Shown: one piece after another, positions 1 through 10,623 of the stretch
Layout: each line of letters opens with the position of its first letter
Numbering within the stretch: position 1 is the first letter of the stretch
Assembly: GCF_963678635.1 (NCBI RefSeq)
Contig: NC_087071.1
Coordinates: 27,077,378 to 27,141,377, forward strand
Direction: 5' to 3'
Length of the DNA stretch: 64,000 bases
Source of the DNA: Symsagittifera roscoffensis
Lineage: Eukaryota; Xenacoelomorpha; Acoela; Convolutidae
The notes under the pieces: generated by a model
Database searches by the model: none
What the model was told of the DNA's origin: nothing
The model's input: only the letters and a program-made list of their open reading frames with translations
Translations under genes and position numbers: made by a program

Positions 1-1978
1 CGAAAAATAGGTCAAAACTGGCTCCATGGGTAAGTGGCAACTCTTCAAAGCTCATCAAGAAGTTAAAAACACTTCAATTAAAACAACAACGGCAGCCCAC
101 GCCGTCAAACAAAATCAAAATCGAATGTCTACAAACTGAGCTCACACTGTCGCTTCAAAATGACCAGCATCTACATGAGAAGACGCTCTTCAAGGAAGGC
201 AAATTCAGCGACATACAGAGATGCTTGAAGTCGATAACCAAGTCGAACACTATCCCTACCGATCACCAAGTCGAACACTATGCCAATACAGATATTGAAA
301 AAGTAATATTATTCAACGAATACTTTCAATCAGTGTTCACTCAAAACACCTACTATACGAAAATAGGCGAACAAAATAGCACCCAACTAAATCAGATTCA
401 CTTTACGACCGATGAAATAGAAAACGCTCTGCAACTACTGGACGTAAATAAAGCCAAAGGACCGGATAAGATCGGGAACTTACTTCTGAAGAGTCTCTCT
501 AAGTCACTGCCGAAATCACTGCACTTACTGTTTACCCTCATCTCAAATAAAGCCCGATTTCCGGAAAAATGGAAAGTCAGTGAAAATGCACCAATACTCA
601 AAGACGGAGATAAAGAAGATTTTAGTAATTACAGGCCTATCAGCCTGCTTTCAACAGTTTCAAAACTGCTAGAGAAACTGATTTTCGAGAAGCTGATTCC
701 AATTGTTTACCCAACTCTGGCATCAGCCCAACATGGTTTCAGACCCAAACGGTCAACTATAACGAACCTTATAGAATATCTGCATGAAATCTATAGCTGC
801 TTAGAGTCTGAAAACTGCTCCTATCTGAATATCTTCTATAAAGACTTCGAGAAAGCGTTTGACAAAGTCACGCATGAGCTTCTCATACAAAAGTTGGCTG
901 CTCTGGGGATGGTGGAAACTGTTTGAATCTGTTAAGAAGCTACCTCTACAAACGGAAGCAAACTGTGAGACTAAATGACACTGTTTCAGATGAATTAGAA
1001 GTATTCAGTGGCGTACCACAAGGCTCCATCCTCGGACCGCTCTTCTTCTTGGATTTCATAAACGAACGATCTTCCATCATGTGTCATTTCCAAATCGTTC
1101 AGTTATGCTGAGGACTACAAAATTGTAGGCGACAACCCTTTAACACTAAATATAGACGTTAGAAAACTGTGGCGGTGGTGTGACGAAAATTTCATGTCAA
1201 TGAACTTAGTAAAAAGTAAAGTGCTCTGCATTAAAGGTACAGCTCCTATTGCACTGCCAAACCATGAATTGAAACAACTGAATGTATGAAAGATCTGGGA
1301 ATTCTCGTAAATGACACACTCTCGTGGACTCTGCGTGCAAAGAAAAGGACCGAAAAAGCCTTGAACGCTCTCTTCATCCTAAAACGGAATCTTTCAAAAG
1401 CGACGTTTTGGACCAGAAAGAACGCATATATCTGTTATGTTGTGCCAATTTTAAACTACGGATCAGCCCTTTGGAAACCATAAAAAAGCGACTTAGGTAC
1501 TCTTGAAAGTATCCAGCGAAAAGCAGTATCATGGATCTTCATCACAAACAACATATCCTATAAGGATAAGCTCGTGAAACTCGATATCCTTCCAATCTCC
1601 TTATATCAAGAACTTCATGTTATTCTCTTGTTTGCCAAAATACTAACCGGAAAAGTTGACATAGACTGGCGTAGTCAAGTAACCATCACAGACATCGGTA
1701 CTCGAAGAACACAAGCAACACGAAATTTTGCCTGCCAACAAATACGTCTGAAGAAGTGTGAATCAGATTTCTGGGTTCGAGCTTGCAGTCTGGCCAACCT
1801 TTTTAACGATTACTTCAAATTTGACATAATCTTTGATCCAGGATGCAAAATTAAACTACTGGAAGTTTATACGAAGTTCTTCAAAACCCGCTACAACGAA
1901 TCAGATTCATGCACTTGGCGGATTTTATGTGGCTGCAACAACTGTAGAGATTTGAAGAAACTTAACTTTAACAACTGA
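1..1978 (+). pseudogene. LINE ORF2 remnant (reverse transcriptase), duplication copy 1
   Basis: Jockey/CR1-like non-LTR reverse transcriptase, broken. It shows the block NYRPISLLSTVSKLLEKL, the palm motif DFEKAFDKV, the block SGVPQGSILGPLFF and a YAED sequence where YADD is expected. Lesions not shared with copy 2 are a 1-bp loss near 908-912, a 4-bp insertion near 1,062-1,069 (aacgaacgat against aacgat), a 1-bp loss near 1,269 and a TCA-to-TAA stop near 1,482. The C-terminal segment 1,574-1,978 stays open. The element ends in a TTA microsatellite at about 2,045-2,070. It is non-functional and truncated on the left by the window edge. Confidence 0.88.
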
Positions 1979-2113
1979 AACACGAACGTTAAACCTCTCA
2001 ATCACTGGGTTTTATGCGAACCCTTGGATTAGTCCTAAATCCTTTGTTATTATTATTATTAATATTATTAACTGAATCTTTTTAGAAGGTAAATATAGAA
2101 TCCTGTTTTAGAT

Positions 2114-2636
2114 ATGGACAATGGTGAAAATGTTTCTAATATAGAGCTCCCAGCAGTTAATATCAGTTTTATAGGAAGTGATCCTATAAAAATTGAACTC
2201 TTAGAAGCTAGGATGCAGGGTCATCCTCTTCCTGGAATGGAATCATCCATTAACATTCATTTTTCGAGTAACTCTCAACATTCTCCTAATCAGGGAACTA
2301 CAACACTCACGCCCTCTGAGGAACCTATGAGCGACGAAGTCAGCACAGGAGGCGGAGTTTCAATTGACCAGACAGATCAAGAAGTTGTTGTAGTAAAAGA
2401 AGCCAAAGAAAAGACAAAAACTCCGAAGCACAAAGCTCGGAAACGAAAAATTGCAGATGAATCTTTTTCGGCGTCTAAAAAGGACAAAGATAAAGACAAA
2501 GATGGTAAAAAGATCGACGATTATTTCAGTCGCAATCAACCAAAAACCGACCAAAATACGCGGGTTGCTTTGTTCCACAATCCTAATTCCCCTGAAGCAT
2601 TTACACGTTGTCAGCCAGTACAAACGGATTTAACAG
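2114..2636 (+). CDS. TLK: Tousled-like kinase, duplicated first coding exon (copy 1)
   Basis: This exon has the same structure as the first kinase exon at 10,101-10,623. It starts at ATG 2,114, stays open through KIELLEAR, a lysine-rich nuclear-type segment, KKIDDYFS and QPVQTDLT, and ends in ACAG followed by the donor GTATGC at 2,637. Phase matches exon 2 at 12,690. About nine of 175 residues differ from copy 2. A possible acceptor (CTGTTTTAG) lies just before the ATG, as in copy 2. It may be an alternative first exon spliced across about 10 kb to exon 2, or a duplicated fragment that is not used. The open frame and intact donor favour recent duplication but do not prove use. Confidence 0.72.
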
Positions 2637-3103
2637 GTATGCATGTGATGATTTTTTTTCATGAAAGAAAGTTGCCTCTTGCAAGTCTAGGGATGTACTC
2701 ACGGAAATTGAAATTAAATTCCAGCTAAATGGAAGCTTCTACTAATTGAATAGAATTCTTGAATTAAGAGTTAAAATGCAGTATCGATGTTTCCGGCATC
2801 GCCACTCCAGATGACGTTATAGATAGCAGATTTTAGCCATTTGCTGTTTTAGGGAAACGAGTTCTTTCCGACACACAAAAATTGAAAGGGTCAAATACTT
2901 GAAGCAAACGTTCCAGTTTCAAAAAAATGCTGCACTCGAATTAATTAAAAATAATAATACAAGATAGCTAGCGAGTTTAGTGCTTTATTTCGAATCCATT
3001 GTTTCTAACCCAACTCGCAACTAAAAATACACGCCGTAGTTGCCAGTTTAAATCTTTTGGTTAAATTTCAAATCCTAACATGAGATTTTTCCATAAGATG
3101 TCA

Positions 3104-3523
3104 CCGTTTGGCTCGGTGGCCAGTCAATAAGCAGAATGGTCTAAGAATAGAATGGGTCCAAGAGTGGCCAGTCAATAAGCAGAATGGTCTAAGAATAGAA
3201 TGGGTCCAAGAGCAGAAAATTTTTAGTTTTTATAATCTATTCGGTAAGTTCAGAATAGACATTATTACCAAAGAAACTAATATTTTATGCATAATTTGAA
3301 GAATTTAATCGAGAATTTTTTCAAAAAATCATTTAAAAAATTGGTGGAATTATTCAATTCACGCATAATTTTTCCATTTTCTTGGTTTTATTGACGATTA
3401 AGATAATTGTTTTATCAATTAGACCGTATAAATTAATAAAAGGAAAAAATTGTCTGTTTTTCTGCTCTTGGACCCATTTTGCTCTTAGACCACTCTGCTT
3501 ATTGCTCCGCCTCCGTTTGGCTC
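3104..3523. mobile_element. MITE with inverted ends and 11-bp flanking repeats (copy 1)
   Basis: An 11-bp direct repeat CCGTTTGGCTC occurs at 3,104-3,114 and 3,513-3,523. Inside it, the left end (GGTGGCCAGTCAATAAGCAG and onward) is an imperfect reverse complement of the right end, for roughly 60 bp each. The left arm holds a 48-bp tandem duplication (about 3,115-3,210). No coding capacity. The size and the 11-bp target duplication suggest a Mutator-like non-autonomous DNA element. Confidence 0.6.
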
Positions 3524-4363
3524 TAACTTCAATATTAGTAAAGAGTAAACTGGAAATATGTATTTCGCTCTTCTATAATTACAATATACCTGAAAATAAT
3601 TTCGTCATCATGTAACCTGTTTCACACAGTTCTGCCTTTTGAAAAAAGAGTTTTCAATATATTGCCCATCAAATCTTTCGACAAGGTTTTATTTTTGTGG
3701 TTAATTATTATGTTATAGTTTTCATAATTAATGAGCTTGTAATAGTTGGTTTTGATTCTCTTAAAGTGGCAGATTAGTTTCCAGTCATGAAAATTTGATA
3801 CTGGCAATTCATTATTTTTAAATTTGAGATCAAGAGGATGAATTGAGTTTTGCACGATCACATCAGGTTGAAATTGCCGAATTCATTTATTTTTCCAATG
3901 AGATTCGTAAATCGGCTGAAATTCTATTTAATATGACTTTGACGATCCAAGGGAAACCGTCTTCCTGCGGCAAAGACTTGCTATCTGTGTACAACGCGGA
4001 AACGCTAGCTGCGTACTTGAATCTCTCCAAGAAACTGATTGATCTCTTTTCATCTCCGGGTCTTCTTCCTCTTTTGAACATATACTTAACTTCAACTTTT
4101 CCTCTCTTATCATATTTGGACTGAATTTTTGAAATTAAGATAGATTTCATCAAGAAAACTAAGCAACTCTGTTTTTTCAAATTGCTCATTTGTTAGCACT
4201 TTTGCTACATATCCTTGTCAGATTAATAGCATCTGATCTATTGCCTTCATTGAAGACTAGTGTTTGCACATGGGAAAGCTATTGTAGTGCAAATGCGAGG
4301 ACATCCGCCTCGTAACCTCCAAGTCGAGGGATCTGCTCCATCATAAATTAAAAGTTTTGAAGT
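3524..4363. other. Duplicated intronic sequence, nothing recognised
   Basis: AT-rich sequence following the first kinase exon, shared with 11,516-12,355. Short open frames on both strands are all small and share no recognisable motifs. I see no gene here. Confidence 0.6.
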
Positions 4364-4776
4364 GGCGACATGGTAAGTTTGGGTAAGCTCGCTCGGAAAG
4401 GGTGAGTAACTCAATAACTTTCCTAGCCACAGAGTTTCTTAGTTTTAATATCAAACAGGACCGCATAAATAACTGATTATACTTGGTGAGTGAAGTTAAG
4501 TTAATTTTAACGGGTGCGTGGCCGTGCCACGTCCCCACTTTTTAATCACAAAGAGCGAAAAGAAGTTTTATGGCAAGATGACGTAAGTAGTCAGAAAAGA
4601 AATTTTATCTAGGACACTCCTCATGGTGCATTTTTGTGAAAATGTTGGAAGGCAGTAAGATGTAGTACAATGCCATTTGTGACACGTAGTGAGTTGAGAT
4701 GGATTAGATAAATTTCATTTTCTTATGCGATTTGTAAGATTGATTATAGAGAACTGGAACACTACTTGACGATAAC
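4364..4776. other. Left end of duplication copy 2, no gene seen
   Basis: Unique within the window. It begins exactly where the similarity between the two duplication copies ends. I see no coding or repeat signal. Confidence 0.5.
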
Positions 4777-4780
4777 CCGG

Positions 4781-5329
4781 TGTTATGCGATCAATAGGGA
4801 CATTGATGGGGACTTGTCCGGGGAGTATGCGCCATTCTGCCAGATTGGCACAGCGCAACCTTCCGGCGACACGAAAAAAAAAACGAATAAAGGCCTTAGT
4901 AACGAAAAATTACTGCGAAGGAGGGTCTAGATATTCCGAAAATTCGAGTTTTCAAAATTTCGATTGACGGGCCAGTATTTCTGAGAAATACAAAAAGACG
5001 GCCATTTTGACTGAAAAGGACGAAAAAACACAACAACGACGGAGATAGCAGAAAACAGTCACACGAAAGAACGAGAGAAACGAAGCCTCTTATCGTGACA
5101 ATAACACGCGATAAGAACTTTAGCAGTGGAAATTAGTGGAAAAGGAAGCTTCAGTGGGGAAGGAATATTCCACGGAACCCTCCCGTGCCACAAATTGGGA
5201 GAGATAAGAACGTTATCTCGGGAAGATTACGGGAGCAGAGGCTTGGTCCCCCAGAGACTGTTGTATATGAAGGGACTATATAAAACTGACTTTGTAGCTA
5301 CTTGGATGTCGTAGAACTCTGAATTAACA
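4781..5329 (+). mobile_element. Solo-LTR-like insertion, 549 bp
   Basis: The block starts TGTTATGCG and ends GAATTAACA, so its ends form the short inverted pair TGTTA/TAACA. CCGG flanks it at 4,777-4,780 and 5,330-5,333 as a 4-bp target duplication. A TATA-box-like sequence (CTATATAAAA) lies near 5,277-5,286. These are the marks of a solo LTR of a gypsy-type element. It is not related to the LTR at 29,299. The first six bases after the right CCGG are again TGTTAT, so a 10-bp direct repeat is an equally literal description of the ends. Confidence 0.5.
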
Positions 5330-5333
5330 CCGG

Positions 5334-5740
5334 TGTTATTTGATACTTTAGAATATGAGTAGCTAGAAAGAGGAAAGGGTCAATCCATCTCCAATGGATT
5401 TAATATAGAACTGTCACACAAAAACATATTAAAATAGGGTATTCGAGCCGTGTTTTTAATAGCAACCACGTAGTCTGAGGATCCGAGACTCAGCTATGTG
5501 GCTGTGTTCGCATGTAAACGAAAGCTGATCAAAAGTCGTTTGACTGATGGCCTAAAAATAGTAACTTTTTACTTAGCCCTAAACAGACCAGAAAATCAAC
5601 TGGCAAGGTCGAGACGGTGAAAAACGAGCAGGATTAAGGTAACTGACGCCTGCCAGTCGTTAATAGGTACTTTTTCTACGCTCCGTCGCTGTGTAGTATT
5701 TGAGCGAATGTTAAATTGAATTCGCCTTTGCTTTCAGAAA
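5334..5740. other. Unassigned sequence
   Basis: No open frame of interest and no repeat partner recognised inside the window. Confidence 0.4.
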
Positions 5741-5744
5741 TACC

Positions 5745-6191
5745 GTCAATTTTTAACTCACGAGTCTAATGATTTTCAACTTGAGGAGATACAGTAAAAA
5801 AGTTACAACAGGCGTCGGAGTAACAGCTGCATAGTTCGGATCAGAAACAGGTACAGAATCGGCAATTCTTTCTTGGACAACTCTATCAATTGTGGCAGGA
5901 AGCTCAGAGAGAGCATCTTTTATGATTTCTTGAATAGTAGAAGATGAAAGAACAATAGACTTCTTTTTAACAAATATTGCGCTTGAACAGTGGCAAAATA
6001 ACTTTTACTATTTGTGGTAGAAGATCGCTTGGGATTTCCGAGCAGTTATAGTGATACCAGTGGTCGCATAGGTCACAATGAATCCATTGACTACCGCCAC
6101 TCTTGTTGCACTTGCCGCACAAGTCACCAGGAACATCGGAGACAGAATGAGCATCTCGATTTTGTCTTGAAATTGCGAGATATGAAACCAT
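5745..6191 (-). pseudogene. PHD-finger plus coiled-coil remnant, probably LINE ORF1
   Basis: Read on the minus strand from 6,191, the frame gives a PHD/RING-like zinc finger (C-G-K-C, then H-C-D-L-C-D-H-W-Y-H-Y-N-C). The similarity then shifts frame near 5,990 and continues as an amphipathic helix-like stretch (STIQEIIKDALSELPATIDR) to about 5,770. PHD-type fingers followed by coiled coil occur in ORF1 of some CR1/L2-like LINEs. The orientation is opposite to the neighbouring LINE at 6,775-10,058, so this is either an inverted 5' part of that element or a different one. Broken by at least one frameshift. Confidence 0.5.
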
Positions 6192-6230
6192 TCAATAAGT
6201 GTATCAAAACAATTAGGCTAACGATCTCAT

Positions 6231-6720
6231 AAATTTGATCTCACCAAGGGCCTCCCAAGGGACTTTACGATTTTTGAGATCCGAAAGAAAGATGTCAATA
6301 TCGGCGAGAAAGTGTGTCTCATTAAATATATCCCTGACAGGATGTTTCGGACCTAAAGCCAACACATGTTGTACCCAATCTGGTAATTCAGCATCATCGA
6401 GAGCTTTTACCGAACCCGCACCTTGCTTCCCTAGAGGTCGATCTTGCCTTGGTCGATATTGTTTGTTTTTGTCCCCTGAGACTTAGGTATTTTGTTAACG
6501 AAGGCCAAAACTTCTCATCTACACCCCTCTGTACTGTGCCTCTTGCCCTTTCTAGTCTGTCCTCGACGTTTTTCTCATCTGTCCTTGCCTTGTTAATCTC
6601 CGTTCTTAGAAGTTTTGTCTGAAATCTGTGTACCGCTTGGTTCGAAAACTCCCCATTTTCCGGAACCTCGAAAAAGTCAAGTATAATGTCGTTTTCTATA
6701 CGAACTCTCAGAAATTTAAC
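6231..6720 (-). pseudogene. Mobile-element protein remnant (LGPKHPVRD block)
   Basis: On the minus strand from about 6,720 to 6,480 an open stretch reads through VKFLRVRIEN, a charged helix (INKARTDEKNVEDRLERARG) and EKFWPSLTKYL. After a frame change, 6,410-6,231 reads through ELPDWVQHVLALGPKHPVRD, FNETHFLADID and GEIKF. I recall a similar LGPKHPVRDKFNE.HFLAD block in uncharacterised invertebrate repeat proteins that may be Penelope-like, but I cannot confirm the family. Coding is broken. The PHD remnant follows directly, also on the minus strand. Confidence 0.4.
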
Positions 6721-6774
6721 ACGTTGGTGCAGTTGATAAATTTAACATAACCTTAGACCTAATCATCTTCACTG

Positions 6775-7077
6775 ATGAAAAGCCTACCGATCTCTGGATG
6801 TCATAGAAGTCTTACAAAGTTATGTATTAAAGCACGTTATCAGCGTCGAATGGTACTGCTATCGGCGAGAAAGCTGAAAACTTTCAGTCAACCAATCTTT
6901 CTCAGCAAACAACTGACAAAAGAAAAAGCTGACCTAGAAAACTTAGCTCTTGTGAGACGACGAGAACTGATAAATAAAGGCACCGATCCGAAAAATCTGC
7001 GTGTTCGTGACGCAACCCTGTTTATTCGACAGGGCGCAAAGTGGACAAAAGAGAAGCTTCCCGTGGCGGACGAATGA
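6775..7077 (+). pseudogene. LINE ORF1, C-terminal remnant
   Basis: About 100 codons in the same orientation as ORF2, ending at a TGA 5 codons before the ORF2 similarity starts. It has the charged pattern typical of the end of LINE ORF1 proteins (LLSARKLKTFSQPIFL, then LTKEKADLENLALVRRRELI and RVRDATLFIRQGAKWT). The usual role of ORF1 is RNA binding in the retrotransposition particle. The upstream part is missing, so the insertion is probably 5'-truncated near here. Confidence 0.55.
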
Positions 7078-7081
7078 CTAG

Positions 7082-9965
7082 CAGCTTTCATAAATATACT
7101 AATTTACAATGTGAGAAGTATACTTGAATACCAACGCCGAACCAATTTCTCCAATGCCGTTCAAGTGAAAAATATTTATCAAATTATCTGCCTAACAGAA
7201 ACGTGGCTCACAGGAAGCATTAGCGATATAGGTCTGTTTCTAACCAACTATTCGATACATCGAAAAGACAGACTATCTGATAAAGGGTTGACAAAGCATG
7301 GCGGTGTACTGATAGTAGTAAGCAAAAACATTCCAAGCTCTCAAATTGACTCAATTTTTCAAGACTGTCGGATAATTCGTATAAGCATAAATAAAACATT
7401 CCTAATATGTTGTCTTTACAGCGCCCCGTCAAACAGTGCGTATACATGGACTCTTCCGGACATCGTTGAGCTCCTAAAGTTCATTAGGCGAAAACAGTTC
7501 GAATACAGGGCTGTTTGCTCATATATAGCTGGAGACATCAATCTTTCATCTACACACTGGCCCTCAATGACGTCAACATCTCTCTTCGAGCAAACAATAA
7601 TCAATGAACTATGTGAATCAAATTTTCAGCAACTCATAAAAACCCAGGACGGAAGGTCACTGGATGTTCTCTTATGCAATAAACCCCAGTATGTGACAAG
7701 CATAGTCATTGATAACCATTTGAGAAGTCTCTTCAATTCTGATCACAAACTTTATCAAGCTAAAGTCTCGTTTGACATCCGACCTGTACATATCTCTTCA
7801 CCGTCTCCCAAACAAAAGCTAGACTTCGGTATATTTGCATACAAGAAAACTAACTGGAAAGAAATTAATGAGTTCATTCTCCAACATCCCTTCCGACCAT
7901 ACTGCATGAGCAACGTGGACTTGATGGTTGAACTTTGGTATAAGTGGCTACATGAAATATTAAAGGATCTTCTTCCAATAACTACAAAAAATAGGTCCGA
8001 ACTGGCTCCATGGGTAAGTGGCAACTCTTCAAACCTCATCAAGAAGTTAAAAACACTTCAATTGAAACAACAACGGCAGCCCACGCCGTCAATCAAAATC
8101 AAAATCGAATGTCTACAAACTGAGCTCACCCTGTCGCTTCAAAATGACCAGCATCTACATGAGAAGACGCTCTCCAAGGAAGGCAAATTCAGCGACATAC
8201 AGAGATACTTGAAGTCGATCACCAAGTCGAACACTATCCCTACCGAAATTTTTTTTGGATCAAAGAACTGCCAATACAGATTTTGAAAAAAGTAATATTA
8301 TTCAACTAATACTTTCAATCAGTGTTCACTCAAAACACCTACTACACGAAACTAGGCGAACAAAATAGCACCCTACTAAATCAGATTCACTTTACGACCG
8401 ATGAAATAGAAAACGCTCTGCAACTACTGGACGTAAATAAAGCCAAAGGACCGGATAAGATCGGGAACTTACTTCTGAAGAGTCTCTCTAAGTCACTGCC
8501 GAAATCACTGCACTTACTGTTTACCCTCATCTCAAATAAAGCCCGATTTCCGGAAAAATGGAAAGTCAGTGAAAATGCACCAATACTCAAAGACGGAGAT
8601 AAAGAAGATTTTAGTAATTACAGGCCTATCAGCCTGCTTTCAACAGTTTCAAAACTGCAAGAGAAACTGATTTTCGAGAAGCTGATTCCAATTGTTTACC
8701 CAACTCTGGCATCAGCCCAACATGGTTTCAGACCCAAACGGTCAACTATAACGAACCTTATAGAATATCTGCATGAAATCTATAGCTGCTTAGAGTCTGA
8801 AAACTGCTCCTATCTGAATATCTTCTATAAAGACTTCGAGAAAGCGTTTGATAAAGTCACGCATGAGCTTCTCATACAAAAGTTGGCTGCTCTGGGGATT
8901 GGTGGAAACTGTTTGAATCTGTTAAGAAGCTACCTCTATAAACGGAAGCAAACTGTGAGACTAAATGACACTGTTTCAGATGAATTAGAAGTATTCAGTG
9001 GCGTACCACAAGGCTCCATCCTCGGACCGCTCTTCTTTTTGTTTTTCATAAACGATCTTCCATCATGTGTCATTTCTAAATCGTTCGGTTATGCTGAGGA
9101 CTACAAAATTGTAGGCGACAACCCTTTAACACTGAATATAGACGTTAGAAAACTGTGGCGGTGGTCTGACGAAAATTTCATGTCAATGAAATTAGTAAAA
9201 AGCAAAGTGCTCTGCATTAAAGGTACAGCTCCTATTGCACTGTCAAACCATGAATTTGAAACAACTGAATGTATGAAAGATCTGGGAATTCTCGTAAATG
9301 ACACACTCTCGTGGACTCTGCATGCAAAGAAAACGACCGAAAAAGCCTTGAACGCTCTCTTCATCCTAAAACGGAATCTTTCAAAAGCGACGTTTTGGAC
9401 CAGAAAGAACGCATATATCTGTTATGTTGTGCCAATTTTAAACTACGGATCAGCCCTTTGGAAACCATCAAAAAGCGACTTAGGTACTCTTGAAAGTATC
9501 CAGCGAAAAGCAGTATCATGGATCTTCATCACAAACAACATATCCTATTAGGATAAGCTCGTGAAACTCGATATCCTTCCAATCTCCTTATATCAAGAAC
9601 TTCATGTTATTCTCTTGTTTGCCAAAATACTAACCGGAAAAGTTGACATAGACTGGCATAGTCAAGTAACCATCACAGACATCGGTACTCGAAGAACACA
9701 AGCAACACGAAATTTTGCCTGCCAACAAATACGTCTGAAGAAGTGTGAATCAGATTTCTGGGTTCGAGCTTGCAGTCTGGCCAACCTTTTTAACGATTAC
9801 TTCAAATTTGACATAATCTTTGATCCAGGATGCAAAATTAAACTACTGGAAGTTTATACGAAGTTCTTCAAAACCCGCTACAACGAATCAGATTCATGCA
9901 CTTGGCGGATATTATGTGGCTGCAACAACTGTAGAGATTTGAAGAAACTTAACTTTAACAACTGA
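7082..9965 (+). pseudogene. LINE ORF2: endonuclease and reverse transcriptase, broken
   Basis: The endonuclease part starts near 7,100 (YNVRSI, then CLTETWLTGSISD, GGVLIVVS, AGDINLSS and NSDHKL). The reverse transcriptase occupies about 8,390-9,300 (KGPDKIGN, NYRPISLLSTVSKL, DFEKAFDKV, SGVPQGSILGPLFF). A C-terminal segment is at 9,561-9,965. Breaks in this copy are a disrupted stretch with a TGA at about 8,284 and a stop near 8,307-8,311, and an in-frame TAG near 9,549-9,551 where copy 1 has AAG. The polymerase box reads YAED instead of YADD in both copies, so this change is older than the duplication. Not functional. Confidence 0.88.
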
Positions 9966-10100
9966 AACACGAACGTTGAACCTCTCAATCACTGGGTTTT
10001 ATGCGAACCCTTGGATTAGTCCTAAATCCTTTGTTATTATTATTATTATTATTATTAACTGAATCTTTTTAGAAGGTAAATATAGAATCCTGTTTTAGAT

Positions 10101-10623
10101 ATGGACAATGGTGAAAATGTTTCTAATATAGAGCTCCCAGCAGTTAATATCAGTTTTATAGGAAGTGATCCTGTAAAAATTGAACTCTTAGAAGCTAGGA
10201 TGCAGGGTCATCCTCTTCCTGGAAAGGAATCATCCAATAACATTCATTATTCGAGTAACTCTCAACATTCTCCTAATCAGGGAACTACAACACCCACGCC
10301 CTCTGAGGAACCTATGAGCGACGAAGTCAGCACAGGAGGCGGAGTTTCAATTGACCAGACAGATCAGGAAGTTGTTGTAGTAAAAGAAGCCAAAGAAACG
10401 ACAAAAACTCCGAAGCACAAAGCTCGGAAACGAAAAATTGCAGATGAATCTTTTTCGGCGTCTAAAAAGGACAAAGATAAAGACAAAGATGGTAAAAAGA
10501 TCGACGATTATTTCAGTCGCAATCAACCGAAAATCGACCAAAATACGCGGGTTGCTTTGTTCCACAATCCTAATTCCCCTGAAGCATTTACACGTTGTCA
10601 GCCAGTACAAACGGATTTAACAG
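10101..10623 (+). CDS. TLK: TLK exon 1 (copy 2, nearest to exon 2)
   Basis: Starts at ATG 10,101 and ends ACAG before the donor GTATGC at 10,624. It holds ELLEAR, a basic lysine-rich segment ([20 protein letters not shown]), the KIDDYFS motif and QTDLT. The sequence CTGTTTTAG just before the ATG could be the acceptor of a 5' UTR intron. Confidence 0.9.

Larger units (their letters stand above)
1..4363 (+). repeat. Tandem segmental duplication, copy 1 (right part)
   Basis: This stretch aligns almost base for base with 7,985-12,355, at an offset that drifts from 7,984 to 7,992 through small indels. The match stops after AAGT at 4,360-4,363 and 12,352-12,355. The right end of copy 1 therefore abuts the left end of copy 2 at 4,363/4,364. 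The copy contains a LINE 3' part, a kinase first exon and a MITE. Its left half lies outside the window. Confidence 0.93.
6775..10058 (+). mobile_element. 5'-truncated jockey/CR1-like LINE (copy 2)
   Basis: Non-LTR retrotransposon holding the end of ORF1, an apurinic-type endonuclease, a reverse transcriptase and a C-terminal domain. It ends in a TTA microsatellite at about 10,032-10,058. The 3' end lies only about 40-50 bp upstream of the kinase start codon at 10,101. The same junction exists in copy 1, so the LINE inserted before the duplication. Both copies are inactive. Confidence 0.85.

Noticed and set aside
3887-4189. 100-codon antisense frame, also at 11,879-12,181
   Set aside because: Present in both duplication copies only because they were copied. 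No motif and no coding-like features beyond length.
5126-5314. 62-codon frame inside the solo LTR
   Set aside because: It lies across the promoter-like region of an LTR with a TATA box and has no family signature.
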